Positions 46,028 through 54,466 of a stretch of DNA of 64,000 bases are shown here, in pieces. The notes under the pieces were generated by a model, which was given only the letters and a program-made list of their open reading frames with translations, made no database searches and had not been told where the DNA came from. The stretch comes from Winogradskyella eckloniae (GTDB taxonomy: Bacteria > Bacteroidota > Bacteroidia > Flavobacteriales > Flavobacteriaceae), in the NCBI RefSeq assembly GCF_013249045.1, contig NZ_JABRWP010000009.1, positions 62,001 through 126,000 on the forward strand, written 5' to 3'. A program made the translations under genes and the position numbers. The number at the start of each line of letters is the position of its first letter. Position 1 is the first letter of the stretch.

Positions 46028-46936
46028 TTAAAATGTTTCCTGAGCGAGTTCCATATTTAAAGCTGCTCCAGCAATATTTCCAGTATAAACAGCATTAGCC
46101 ACAGATCTAAATTTGTTGACATTGTCTCCACAAGCATAAACGCCAGGAGTTGTTGTTTTTTGCAGATCATCTACTTTTATGTATCCATTTTCTGTGATGT
46201 CACATCCTAAGTCTTGAGGGATATTTGTATGTTGCTCAAAAGGTAATTGAACATAAATGGCATCAAATTGTGCTGTGCTTCCATCGTTATAAATCACTTG
46301 TTTTACTTCACCATTATCATGAATAATTTCTGTAATTTCTTTTTCTATAACAGGAATGTTGTTTTCCTTTAATTTCGCGGTTTGTGCTTCCGAAAAATGA
46401 GCAGGCCCTTTGGTGATTATTGACAATTCTTTTGATAAGTTATGCACTAATTGGTTAATGTGAAACGCCTTATCACCATTTGAATATATAGCCGTTTTTT
46501 TGTTTATAAATTCATAACCATGGCAATACGGACAATGAATTACTGACTTTGCCCAAGTTTCTTTAAAGCCTTTGATATCTGGTAAAATATCTTTTATTCC
46601 TGTGGCTATAATTATTTTTTTGGTGTTATAATACAGTCCTGATTGTGTACTGACTTTAAAACCTGTATTTGTCTTTATGGCCTGTGTTGCAAAATCATTA
46701 ACTAGTCTAACGGTGTCATATTTTAAAACTTGTGCTCGTGCTTTATGGGCAATAATATGTGGTTGTTCACCATCATGTGTAATAAAATTTTGCGAATGAG
46801 GTGTATCGCGATTGCAAGGTTGTTTTGCATCTATTATAAGTACGTTTCTCAGGGAACGTCCCAAAGTCATTGCAGCGGAAAGTCCTGAATAACTGCCTCC
46901 AATGATAATAACGTCTGTGTGATTTTCAGTGTTCAT
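46028..46936 (-). CDS. Thioredoxin-reductase-like NAD(P)/FAD-dependent oxidoreductase (302 aa)
   Basis: A low-molecular-weight disulfide-reductase fold. The FAD Rossmann motif IIGGSYSGLSAA lies at residues 11-22, the CPYCHGYE redox centre has Cys135 and Cys138, and the C-terminal FAD motif reads TTPGVYACGDN. The second nucleotide motif region (TAIYSNGDKAFHIN) lacks the usual GxGxxA, which is unusual for NADPH binding. The CPYC motif resembles TrxB (CATC) in position. The partner protein is unknown; candidates in the window are the thioredoxin at 48.6 kb or the YtxJ protein. It is transcribed alone. Confidence 0.85.
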   Translation of the reverse strand: MNTENHTDVIIIGGSYSGLSAAMTLGRSLRNVLIIDAKQPCNRDTPHSQNFITHDGEQPHIIAHKARAQVLKYDTVRLVNDFATQAIKTNTGFKVSTQSGLYYNTKKIIIATGIKDILPDIKGFKETWAKSVIHCPYCHGYEFINKKTAIYSNGDKAFHINQLVHNLSKELSIITKGPAHFSEAQTAKLKENNIPVIEKEITEIIHDNGEVKQVIYNDGSTAQFDAIYVQLPFEQHTNIPQDLGCDITENGYIKVDDLQKTTTPGVYACGDNVNKFRSVANAVYTGNIAGAALNMELAQETF

Positions 46937-47068
46937 GTTACTATATTTTTACTTTACAAATATAGGATTATTTTGTTATTGCAACTAAGTTGCGTTAATG
47001 TTTAGTTTGGATGGATTTCCAACAGATTTAACTGGAGTAAAAATTAATAATTGTGATATGTTTTAACT

Positions 47069-47106
47069 GAAAAAGCCTCATACAATTTTATGTATAAGGC
47101 TTTTTA
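47069..47106 (-). terminator. Terminator of the alpha/beta hydrolase gene
   Basis: AAAAAGCCT-ATACA pairs with TGTAT-AGGCTTTTT, a long stem with a T-run on the minus strand. Confidence 0.85.
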
Positions 47107-47124
47107 TATTTATAAGTAGAGCTG

Positions 47125-48120
47125 TTACTTTAAAAACGCCAATAAAGGTTTTATAAAACTGTCGAACTTTTCAATATGTGGAAGATGACCTACGTTTTCA
47201 ATTTCTACAAGTTTCGCATTTGGTATGGCTTTTTGTGTGGTTTTACCAAGTTGGCTGTATAGTCCCATGGTTTTTCTTACTTCTTCGCTTACTAGTGGTT
47301 TTCCTAGCGCAGTTCTATCTCTGGTTCCTATTATTAAAAGGGTAGGAGCCGAAATGTTTTTAAACTCGTACACTACAGGTTGCGTAAATATCATGTCGTA
47401 AGTTAAGGCGTTGTTCCAAGCAATTGTTTTGTAGTTGGAGTTTAAAGTCCAACCAGCCAATAAATTTACCCATTGATCGTATTCTGGTTTCCATTGGTTG
47501 TCGTAATAATTGACTAATTGGTATTTTTTAATGCCTTCATAACTCTTTTTAAGTTCGTTAGCATACCACCAAGTTATGGGTTTGTAAGGTACTTTTAGTT
47601 TCCAGTCTTCTAATCCAATAGGGTTTTCTAATATGAACTTATCAGTAGCTTCAGGATACATTAAAGTGAATCTTGTCGCTAACATGCCACCCATTGAATG
47701 TCCTAAAACAGACGTTTTACTCACGTTTAAAGAATCTAATAAAGTTTTTGTGTTTTGTGCTAACTGCTGAAATGTGTAATGGAAGTGTTGAGGTTTCGAT
47801 GATTTGCCAAAACCAATTTGGTCTGGTACAATCACACGATAGCCTTCTTTAGTTAAAGCTTCAATAGTCGTTTTCCAGTAGGCTCCATTAAAATTTTTAC
47901 CATGAAAGAGCAGTACATTCTTACCATTGTAATTTTCTGGTTGTACATCCATATATGCCATTTCTAGCTTTTGGTTTTGAATTTCTAAGTCTAAAGTGGC
48001 AACCGGAAAAGGATATTCGTAATTAGATAATTGTAGATCTAACCATTGTAATTTTTCTGTTTGTGCAAATGTTAGTTGTGTTGCAATTACAACTAAAAAG
48101 AGGACAAGTATTTTTTTCAT
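47125..48120 (-). CDS. Secreted alpha/beta hydrolase (331 aa)
   Basis: The signal peptide is MKKILVLFLVVIATQLTFAQ. The alpha/beta-hydrolase core shows NVLLFHGKNFNGAYWKTTIEAL (oxyanion region), YRVIVPDQIGFGKSSKP, the nucleophile elbow GHSMGG (Ser near residue 143), the acid region LLIIGTRDRTALG and the final histidine in IENVGHLPHIE. The substrate is unknown, but the closest family members are general esterases or epoxide-hydrolase-like proteins. The signal sequence puts it in the periplasm or outside the cell. It is transcribed alone. Confidence 0.9.
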   Translation of the reverse strand: MKKILVLFLVVIATQLTFAQTEKLQWLDLQLSNYEYPFPVATLDLEIQNQKLEMAYMDVQPENYNGKNVLLFHGKNFNGAYWKTTIEALTKEGYRVIVPDQIGFGKSSKPQHFHYTFQQLAQNTKTLLDSLNVSKTSVLGHSMGGMLATRFTLMYPEATDKFILENPIGLEDWKLKVPYKPITWWYANELKKSYEGIKKYQLVNYYDNQWKPEYDQWVNLLAGWTLNSNYKTIAWNNALTYDMIFTQPVVYEFKNISAPTLLIIGTRDRTALGKPLVSEEVRKTMGLYSQLGKTTQKAIPNAKLVEIENVGHLPHIEKFDSFIKPLLAFLK

Positions 48121-48240
48121 AATTCAATTCTTTTTTGTTTATCGAAAGTACTTTGTTTAAAAATATTATCGCCTTAATTATTTGCTAAAATTTGATGGTT
48201 TAGAGAGGGGATTTTCTTATTACGTTACTTTTTTAATAAA

Positions 48241-48271
48241 AAAACCACCTTGCTTTCACAAAGTGGTTTTT
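48241..48271 (-). terminator. Terminator of the peroxiredoxin-thioredoxin-DUF6952 operon
   Basis: AAAACCAC (48241-48248) pairs with GTGGTTTT (48263-48270). On the minus strand the stem is followed by a T-run. Confidence 0.75.
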
Positions 48272-48291
48272 AATTATTTAATTATTAATTT

Positions 48292-48549
48292 CTATTGGTC
48301 AATAGAACCTAAAACACGTTTCATAAAATTATTAACGGCATCTTTCTTAGAGCTTCCATCTTTAATCATTTTATGGACTTCTATCGCACCATACATGTTA
48401 GAGATTAACTCTCCAATAACGTCTAATTCTTCATCTTTTAAAGAAGGAACTTCGGTTAAGGCTTCTAGTGTTTCAATTGTTTCAATGATATAATCTTCAT
48501 CATTGTCCTCAATAAACTGCGTTAAGTGCTTAATTACGGGTAATTTCAT
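48292..48549 (-). CDS. DUF6952-type small protein (85 aa)
   Basis: This is an acidic helical protein (MKLPVIKHLTQFIEDNDEDYIIETIETLEALTE, then a LKDEELDVIGELISNMYGAIEV segment). It matches the flavobacterial small proteins that lie behind peroxiredoxin and thioredoxin genes, which I recall as DUF6952. It is the last gene of the minus-strand operon, 74 bp after the thioredoxin gene. A function is not known; position suggests a link with peroxide defence. The plus-strand frame opposite it is a shadow. Confidence 0.8.
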   Translation of the reverse strand: MKLPVIKHLTQFIEDNDEDYIIETIETLEALTEVPSLKDEELDVIGELISNMYGAIEVHKMIKDGSSKKDAVNNFMKRVLGSIDQ

Positions 48550-48623
48550 TTGGAATTATATTTTAATCTCTTAAACAGCAGCTCATAAATAATTTAACTG
48601 CTGTTTACCTGAGATTTTATAAA

Positions 48624-48932
48624 TTAAACAACTTCGTTAACTAATTCTTTTAAGACATCAAACTTATTTGTTTGCACTTGGTTCACAAAAGCACCGTTTT
48701 TAAACGTTGCAAAAGTTGGTAAATTATCAACGGTTGCAAGTTTTCTACTTTCTGGAAACTTCTCAGCATCTGCGATAACAAAAGTTACGTTTTCTAACTC
48801 AGAAGCTAGTTTTTTTACTTTTGGTTTCATTATGCGACAGTTGCCACACCACGTTGCTGAATATTGTACAACAACGGTTTCGTTATCTGCGATATAACTT
48901 TGTAAGTTATCTTCGTTTAATTCTGTAACCAT
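48624..48932 (-). CDS. Thioredoxin family protein (102 aa)
   Basis: A thioredoxin fold without a signal peptide. The active site is WCGNC (Cys29 and Cys32), a variant of WCGPC, and the cis-Pro motif NLPTFATF is present. It starts 6 bp after the peroxiredoxin stop, so it is the likely electron donor that re-reduces the peroxiredoxin. The Pro-to-Asn change in the active site would affect redox potential, which would need measuring. Confidence 0.92.
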   Translation of the reverse strand: MVTELNEDNLQSYIADNETVVVQYSATWCGNCRIMKPKVKKLASELENVTFVIADAEKFPESRKLATVDNLPTFATFKNGAFVNQVQTNKFDVLKELVNEVV

Positions 48933-48938
48933 ATTATA

Positions 48939-49583
48939 TTAGTTTGCGTGTGCAGCTAAATACTCAGCTGTTGCTTTTGCGTTAGCATTCATAGCTTCTT
49001 TTCCTTCTTCCCAGTTTGCAGGACAAACTTCTCCTTTTTCTTGTACATGCGTTAAAGCATCAATGATTCTTAAATATTCATTAACGTTTCTACCTAAAGG
49101 CATGTTGTTAACACTTTCGTGTTGTATGGTGCCTTCTTCATCAATAATATATGTCGCTCTGTATGTAACGTTGTCACCTTCTACAGTTACTAATCCTGTT
49201 TCTTCATCAAACGTTTCGTTAAACGTATCTAAGATACCTAAAGCTGAAGCTAAGTTACGGTTAGAATCTGCTAAGATTGGGTATGTAACACCTTCAATTC
49301 CACCATTATCTTTTGCTGTGCTTAACCAAGCAAAGTGAACTTCTGCAGTATCACAAGACGCACCAATTACAATCGTGTTTCTTTTTTCGAACTCACCTAA
49401 AGCCGCTTGAAATGCGTGTAATTCTGTTGGACAAACAAAAGTGAAATCTTTTGGGTACCAGAATAAAACAACTTTTTTGTTGTTGTTTTTTGCTTCCTCT
49501 AAAACGTTCACTTTAAAAGTGTCGCCTAGATCGTTCATTGCGTTTACGTTTAAATCTGGAAATTGTCTTCCTACTAATGCCAT
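48939..49583 (-). CDS. Typical 2-Cys peroxiredoxin (AhpC/Prx1 type, 214 aa)
   Basis: The peroxidatic Cys51 lies in FTFVCPTE and the resolving Cys187 in EVCPANW, with the usual C-terminal helix ATAEYLAAHAN. Such enzymes reduce hydrogen peroxide and organic peroxides in the cytosol. The gene leads a three-gene operon with a thioredoxin (gap 6 bp) and DUF6952. A TAAATTTG box on the minus strand at 49619-49626 lies 35 bases upstream of the ATG and may be its -7 element. AhpF is absent, consistent with thioredoxin as reductant. Confidence 0.95.
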   Translation of the reverse strand: MALVGRQFPDLNVNAMNDLGDTFKVNVLEEAKNNNKKVVLFWYPKDFTFVCPTELHAFQAALGEFEKRNTIVIGASCDTAEVHFAWLSTAKDNGGIEGVTYPILADSNRNLASALGILDTFNETFDEETGLVTVEGDNVTYRATYIIDEEGTIQHESVNNMPLGRNVNEYLRIIDALTHVQEKGEVCPANWEEGKEAMNANAKATAEYLAAHAN

Positions 49584-49795
49584 GTGTTTTTAATTTAATT
49601 TGTTAATTAATTGTAGTACAAATTTAGCGAGGCAATATTTAATTTTTAATAGGAATTGATTATGAAATAGAATAGTGAAATAGCAAGTGTATATGGTGTC
49701 AAAATTTAAGCCTAATAATTGTCATTTTGTTAAAATTTGAAGTCTTAATATATCAACTTGATAATTTATAAGGAAAAAGCCTGAGCAGGTCGCTA

Positions 49796-51460
49796 TTATT
49801 TTTTTGTTAACATTTTTATTTTAATTCTTAATGCTGCAAAAAGTAAAGTTGTAAATGGACTTAGCCAATTAAAAATGGCATACATAAAGTATTCGCCAAC
49901 GCCAACACCTAACACACCACTTTGGTAAGCACCACAGGTGTTCCAAGGAATAAGAACGGAAGTTACTGTCCCAGAATCTTCTAAAGTTCTACTTAAGTTT
50001 TCAGGAGCTAAACCTTTGTCTTCATAGGCCTTTTTAAACATTTTGCCAGGAATAACTATAGCTAAGTATTGGTCTGAAGCAATTACGTTTAGACCTAAAC
50101 AACTTAGTACAGTACTTGTAAATAAACCAAAAATTGTAGTTGCAACAGAGAGTAATGCTTTTGTAATTCTAGATAATGCTCCAATGCCATCCATTATTCC
50201 ACCAAAAATCATGGCACAGATAATAAGGTAAATCGTCCATAACATACCATTCATTCCACCAGAACCAAATAATTGTTTTAATTTATCTATTGTTAAAAGT
50301 CTACTAAGACTATCCGTTTTGATGGCGAGTGTATTTTGGTCGTAATTAAATGGACTAAAGATGTCTTCTAATTCTGAAATAGAAAAGTTTTTTTCAATGC
50401 CACCATCTGTAAAAAGCGTTTCGAGATGCGGATTGTTTCCTATGGCTTCAATATCTTGAGCATTTAATGTAGCCATATAAGACGTGTCGTCTATAGGAAT
50501 ATTAGTATCTGTTAATACGGAATTAACGATAGTTTTAGATGTAGAGTTTGATACACTATCTAAAACTTCTGGCTGAAAAATAAGCGCAAAAACAATCGCT
50601 AATACAACGCCTGAGCCTAATGCAATTAAAGGTTTCGTTTTTAATAAAATTAAAGCAACTACAACGATAGGGACTAAAAATAACCATGGTGTAATATTAA
50701 AAGTAGCATCAATCGTTTCTAGTATTTGAGAAATATCTGTATTTCCTGAGGTGTCTATTGATGCACTGATTATTCCAAAAACAACTAGAGTGACTAAAAT
50801 TGTGGGTACAGTTGTTATAGTCATGTACTTTATATGCGAAAACAAATCGGTTCCTGCCATTGCTGGTGCCAAATTGGTAGTGTCACTTAAAGGCGACATT
50901 TTATCACCAAAGTAAGCGCCAGATATTACAGCACCTGCAATCATTCCTGGGTTTATACCTAATGCTGTACCAATACCAACTAATGCAATACCAACAGTTG
51001 CAGAAGTGGTCCAAGAACTTCCTGTGGCTATAGAAATAACAGCTGCAATTATAACGGAAGCAGGTAGAAATATTTCAGGACTTAATACTTGTAATCCATA
51101 ATAGACCATAGCTGGTATAACACCACTAATTAGCCAAGTGCCAGCTAATGCGCCAACCAAAAATAAAATGATAATAGGAATAAAGACACTTTTGATGTTT
51201 TCCCAAACTTCCGTTAGCATTGTATGCCATGAGGTTTTATTAAATAGACCAACTATAGCTGCCACAACACCTCCTAAAACCAAAATTATTTGATTGGTAT
51301 ATTCACCAAACCATTCGCTACCTTTAACAAAAAAGATATTATAGGCCAACAGACCCATTAATATTACCACAGGAATTAAAGCTTCAAAAAGATTAAGTTC
51401 TTTATTGTCAATAATTTGTTGGTCTTCGATGTCAATTTTAGATGAATCTTGGTCTTTCAT
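49796..51460 (-). CDS. nhaC: Na+/H+ antiporter, NhaC family (554 aa)
   Basis: About eleven membrane segments are visible, with the NhaC family motifs GAVISGAYFGDKMSPLSDTTNLAPAMAGTDLFSHI and ATGSSWTTSATVGIALVGIGTALG, and DSGTVTSVLIPWNTCGAYQ near the C terminus. An extramembrane insert lies at about residues 295-375 (QPEVLDSVSNSTSKTIVNS to the SRLLTIDKLKQLFG helix). It exchanges Na+ for H+ across the inner membrane, as expected for a marine organism. It is transcribed alone. Confidence 0.92.
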   Translation of the reverse strand: MKDQDSSKIDIEDQQIIDNKELNLFEALIPVVILMGLLAYNIFFVKGSEWFGEYTNQIILVLGGVVAAIVGLFNKTSWHTMLTEVWENIKSVFIPIIILFLVGALAGTWLISGVIPAMVYYGLQVLSPEIFLPASVIIAAVISIATGSSWTTSATVGIALVGIGTALGINPGMIAGAVISGAYFGDKMSPLSDTTNLAPAMAGTDLFSHIKYMTITTVPTILVTLVVFGIISASIDTSGNTDISQILETIDATFNITPWLFLVPIVVVALILLKTKPLIALGSGVVLAIVFALIFQPEVLDSVSNSTSKTIVNSVLTDTNIPIDDTSYMATLNAQDIEAIGNNPHLETLFTDGGIEKNFSISELEDIFSPFNYDQNTLAIKTDSLSRLLTIDKLKQLFGSGGMNGMLWTIYLIICAMIFGGIMDGIGALSRITKALLSVATTIFGLFTSTVLSCLGLNVIASDQYLAIVIPGKMFKKAYEDKGLAPENLSRTLEDSGTVTSVLIPWNTCGAYQSGVLGVGVGEYFMYAIFNWLSPFTTLLFAALRIKIKMLTKK

Positions 51461-51534
51461 TTTAGTTTTGTTTGGTCTTGTAATGTTACGATTTTGTTAA
51501 GTCAATTGCAAATGGTTAGCGTTACAGCGTAAAA

Positions 51535-51586
51535 GAAAAAAAATGGTTAGACCCCTTTTTCGTAAAAAAGAATGCAACCATTTCTC
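51535..51586 (-). terminator. Terminator of the Cys/Met PLP enzyme gene
   Basis: On the minus strand AAATGGTT and AACCATTT form the outer stem, with a T/A-rich inner stem, followed by a run of T (the plus-strand A-run at 51536-51542). Confidence 0.75.
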
Positions 51587-51606
51587 ACTTTAATTAAATA
51601 TAGTGT

Positions 51607-52806
51607 TTACAGAATACCAAGTTCTTTCATGCACGTTTTCATATTGTCATATGTGCGTTCAATATCGGCATCTAATCCAATTGAAAAACGAATTAATCCA
51701 TCGCTTAATCCCATTTCTTTTTGCTCATCTTCTGGTATTTCTGAAGACGTAGAACTTCCTGGAGCACTAAACAGGGTTTTGTAAAACCCTAAGCTTACTG
51801 CGAGATAACCTAAATTTCGTTCTTGCATTAATTCCATAAGGGCATTGGCTTTATCTAAAGATCCAACATCAATAGTTAGCATACCTCCAAAACCGTATTT
51901 TTCATTCATCATGGATTTAAAGAGCTCATGAGAAGGATGAGATGCTAAACCTGGATACACTGTTTTTAAGCCGTCTTTTTCAAATTTTTCGGCTAAAAAA
52001 GTCGCATTGTGGCTATGTTGCATCATTCTAATGTGTAGCGTTCTTAAGTTTTTAAGAACAGATGCAGATCGTAAACTATCCATTGTAGATCCTAGTAGCA
52101 TTGCTGCGCCACTGTTGACGTTTCTTAGGTCGTCAATTAACTCTTGCGTGCCGCAAACAACACCTCCAACCGTATCTGAGGAACCATTGATAAATTTAGT
52201 TAAACTATGTGCAACGACATCAGCACCTAATTTTATTGGAGAAATAGATAATGGAGAAAAGGTATTATCTACAACAAGTTTTAAATTGTGTTTTTTTGCA
52301 ATGACGGCTAAACCTTTGATGTCTGCAACTTCTAAAAGCGGATTACTAACAGACTCGCAATACAAAACTTTTGTTTGTGGTGTTATTGCAGCCTCAACAA
52401 TATCTAATTTAGTGATATCAACAAATGTGGTGTCTATACCTAAGCGTGGTGTAAAGTTTTTTAGAAAAGCATACGTACCACCATAAATAGTTCTACTGCT
52501 TACAATATGATCGCCAGATGCACAAAGTTGAAGTAAAACAGGTGTAATGGCTCCCATACCAGAAGCGGTAACTGTTGCCGTTTCCGTGCCTTCCATAGCT
52601 GCTAAAGCTTCACCTAAATAGAGATTAGAAGGTGATGAATGACGAGAATATAAATAACAGCCATCTGCATTTCCTTCAAAAGTATCAAACATAGTTTTTG
52701 CTGATAGAAATGTATAGGTTGATGAGTCTGAAATAGAAGGGTTTACACCTCCGAATTCTCCGAAGTATTGTAAATCTTGAATGTTGTTTGCAGGTTTAAA
52801 TGCCAT
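51607..52806 (-). CDS. Cys/Met-metabolism PLP enzyme (cystathionine gamma-synthase / methionine gamma-lyase type, 399 aa)
   Basis: A fold-type I PLP enzyme of the trans-sulfuration family. Landmarks are YLYSRHSSPSNLYLGEALAAMEGTE, the TASGMGA cofactor-binding turn, YGGTYAF, ESVSNPLLEVADI, VVDNTFSPL and the PLP lysine in HSLTKFINGSSDTVGG (Lys204). The YGC cysteine typical of true methionine gamma-lyase is a glycine here (YGGTYAF), so synthase or lyase activity cannot be fixed. It is transcribed divergently from an Lrp/AsnC regulator that probably controls it. It is cytosolic. Confidence 0.9.
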   Translation of the reverse strand: MAFKPANNIQDLQYFGEFGGVNPSISDSSTYTFLSAKTMFDTFEGNADGCYLYSRHSSPSNLYLGEALAAMEGTETATVTASGMGAITPVLLQLCASGDHIVSSRTIYGGTYAFLKNFTPRLGIDTTFVDITKLDIVEAAITPQTKVLYCESVSNPLLEVADIKGLAVIAKKHNLKLVVDNTFSPLSISPIKLGADVVAHSLTKFINGSSDTVGGVVCGTQELIDDLRNVNSGAAMLLGSTMDSLRSASVLKNLRTLHIRMMQHSHNATFLAEKFEKDGLKTVYPGLASHPSHELFKSMMNEKYGFGGMLTIDVGSLDKANALMELMQERNLGYLAVSLGFYKTLFSAPGSSTSSEIPEDEQKEMGLSDGLIRFSIGLDADIERTYDNMKTCMKELGIL

Positions 52807-52966
52807 AGTTTAATGATTTGTTTATTGTATTCAAATGTCGTTCAAATAAGAATATTATTCAACAGTTGTGATAAAACTTAGAAAATATAATTGCAATAAA
52901 TATAATTTTTAGATTAAAAATCTCTATATTTAGTGTGAATATGATTTATTCCGAAAAATTATAAGT
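52807..52966. promoter_or_regulatory. Divergent control region between the PLP enzyme and the Lrp/AsnC gene
   Basis: This 160-bp AT-rich region contains the palindrome AGATT-AAA-AATCT at 52912-52924, 43 bp before the regulator gene. It is a candidate operator for the Lrp/AsnC protein encoded next to it. No clear TAnnTTTG box was found. Confidence 0.4.
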
Positions 52967-53428
52967 ATGATATTTGACGAAACCGATAGAAAGCTGCTTC
53001 ATTTGCTACAAGTTGATAGTAAGCAAACAAACAAAGCCTTGTCTACGAAATTAAATTTGTCTGTTACGGCGGTTTATGAGCGCATTAAAAAGCTTGAAAA
53101 AAGTGGAATTGTAAAACAATATGTTGCTTTGGTTGATAAAACCAAAGTACAGAAAGAATTCGTAGCATTTTGCCATGTGAAATTGGTGCAACATTCGCAA
53201 GAATACGTGGTAAAGTTTGAGCGTGAGGTAAATCAGTTAAACGAAGTTTTAGAATGTTATCATCTCAGTGGTGATTATGATTATTTGCTTAAAGTTTTGG
53301 TAAAAGATATGAAAGCTTTTAGGGAATTTATGGTTGAAAAACTGACCAAAATAAATCATATTGGGAGTACGCATAGTATGTTTATGATTAATGAAGTAAA
53401 ACATACGACGGCAATTTCTTTAAATTAA
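52967..53428 (+). CDS. Lrp/AsnC family transcriptional regulator (153 aa)
   Basis: The N-terminal winged HTH covers residues 1-60 (DETDRKLLHLLQVDSKQTNKALSTKLNLSVTAVYERIKKLEKSGIV). The C-terminal RAM ligand-binding domain follows (VAFCHVKLVQHS, the YHLSGDYDYLLKVLVKDM strand, and THSMFMINEVKHTTAI). It probably senses an amino acid and controls the divergent PLP enzyme gene. It is followed 12 bp later by a PAS-LuxR regulator, probably in one transcript. Confidence 0.94.
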   Translation: MIFDETDRKLLHLLQVDSKQTNKALSTKLNLSVTAVYERIKKLEKSGIVKQYVALVDKTKVQKEFVAFCHVKLVQHSQEYVVKFEREVNQLNEVLECYHLSGDYDYLLKVLVKDMKAFREFMVEKLTKINHIGSTHSMFMINEVKHTTAISLN

Positions 53429-53440
53429 ATATATTTCGGT

Positions 53441-54211
53441 ATGAGAACAGCACACATTAAAGACTTGTATAAGTTTATATTTAAATCTTATGACAAGCCA
53501 TATCTACAAGAACATATCAATAAGATTATGGAATTAGATTCTTTTCTTCCCTATAGTTCTACTTTTTTTTGTGTTACTAATACTCAAGATTTGTCCTTTG
53601 AATATATCAGTAAAAATTTTAAAGCATGTTTAGGGATAGACCCAAATGAATTAAAAACAAAAGGCATGCGCTATTTTTGGAGTAAAATACATCCAGATGA
53701 TGTAGATGCGTGGTTAGAAGCCTTAAATGGTTTAATGGAATATACACTTAGTGAAATTCCTGAAAACAAAAGAAAAGATGCTAATTACACATGGAATTTT
53801 AGAATTAAAAATGCCGATGATGTCTATGTGAATATAGTACAGAACACAACACCTTTGGTCTTTGATTCTACCGGAAAACCCATAATTGGTTTAGCACATT
53901 ACACCGTTTTAAGTGCAAATATTAAAATGGAAATTACGGCTTCGGCCAAATTGTTAAATGATAATCAAGAGTACGAAACCAAATATTTTAATAATTATTC
54001 TCAAAAATTACTAAGCGAAGGTATCAGTCATAGAGAACGCGACATTGTTAGGCTATTGGTGTTAAATCATACAAGTAAGGAAATTTCAGAAAAGCTCAAT
54101 ATTAGTCCGCACACGGTAGATACACACCGAAGAAATATCTTAAAAAAGTTGAATATTTCCTCAACAGGAGAGCTTATAGGTATGCTAAAAACAAAGCAAC
54201 ATTGGTTGTAA
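53441..54211 (+). CDS. PAS domain LuxR-type transcriptional regulator (256 aa)
   Basis: A PAS-like sensor spans about residues 40-165 (LSFEYISKNFKACLGIDPNELKTKG, RYFWSKIHPDDVDAWLEAL, GLAHYTVLSANIKME). The C-terminal LuxR helix-turn-helix spans about 185-250 (SHRERDIVRLLVLNHTSKEISEKLN, ISPHTVDTHRRNILKKLNIS). There is no receiver domain, so control by a small ligand or cofactor rather than phosphorylation is likely. This cytosolic PAS-LuxR form is common in flavobacteria. It lies 12 bp after the Lrp/AsnC gene. Confidence 0.9.
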   Translation: MRTAHIKDLYKFIFKSYDKPYLQEHINKIMELDSFLPYSSTFFCVTNTQDLSFEYISKNFKACLGIDPNELKTKGMRYFWSKIHPDDVDAWLEALNGLMEYTLSEIPENKRKDANYTWNFRIKNADDVYVNIVQNTTPLVFDSTGKPIIGLAHYTVLSANIKMEITASAKLLNDNQEYETKYFNNYSQKLLSEGISHRERDIVRLLVLNHTSKEISEKLNISPHTVDTHRRNILKKLNISSTGELIGMLKTKQHWL

Positions 54212-54220
54212 TTATATAAA

Positions 54221-54239
54221 AATACTCAAATTGAGTATT
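54221..54239. repeat. Perfect palindrome AATACTCAA-A-TTGAGTATT
   Basis: This 19-bp palindrome lies 10 bp after the PAS-LuxR stop codon. It is not followed by a T-run. It may be a weak hairpin or an operator; there is nothing to decide between them. Confidence 0.4.
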
Positions 54240-54298
54240 GCTGAGTACTTAATTTTTATTGATATTTGACCTGCTATTAGCAACTTAGGGAAAATACG

Positions 54299-54347
54299 TC
54301 CAAATTATTTAGTTTATTTGTTTCAACTAAATATTTGGACTTTTTTT
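54299..54347 (+). terminator. Strong intrinsic terminator after the Lrp-LuxR pair
   Basis: GTCCAAATTATTTAGTT (54299-54315) pairs with AACTAAATATTTGGAC (54325-54340) with one bulge, followed by seven T. It is about 90 bp beyond the PAS-LuxR stop. Confidence 0.9.
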
Positions 54348-54466
54348 ATGCCGTAATACTAAAGTTTTTTAATTAAATTAATTACAAAGCAACCATTCTT
54401 AATATTTTTACGTCTATCTAAATAGAACCATCTTTGGTATCATTTATTATTGTAAAAAATTAGAAT

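Noticed and set aside
48182..48493. A 103-codon plus-strand frame over the DUF6952-type gene
   Set aside because: The minus-strand protein fits a known family in an operon and has a downstream terminator. The plus-strand frame runs through that terminator and has no recognisable features.
52807..52966. SAM riboswitch upstream of the Cys/Met PLP enzyme
   Set aside because: The leader is short, AT-rich and shows none of the paired elements expected of a SAM riboswitch, only a small palindrome.
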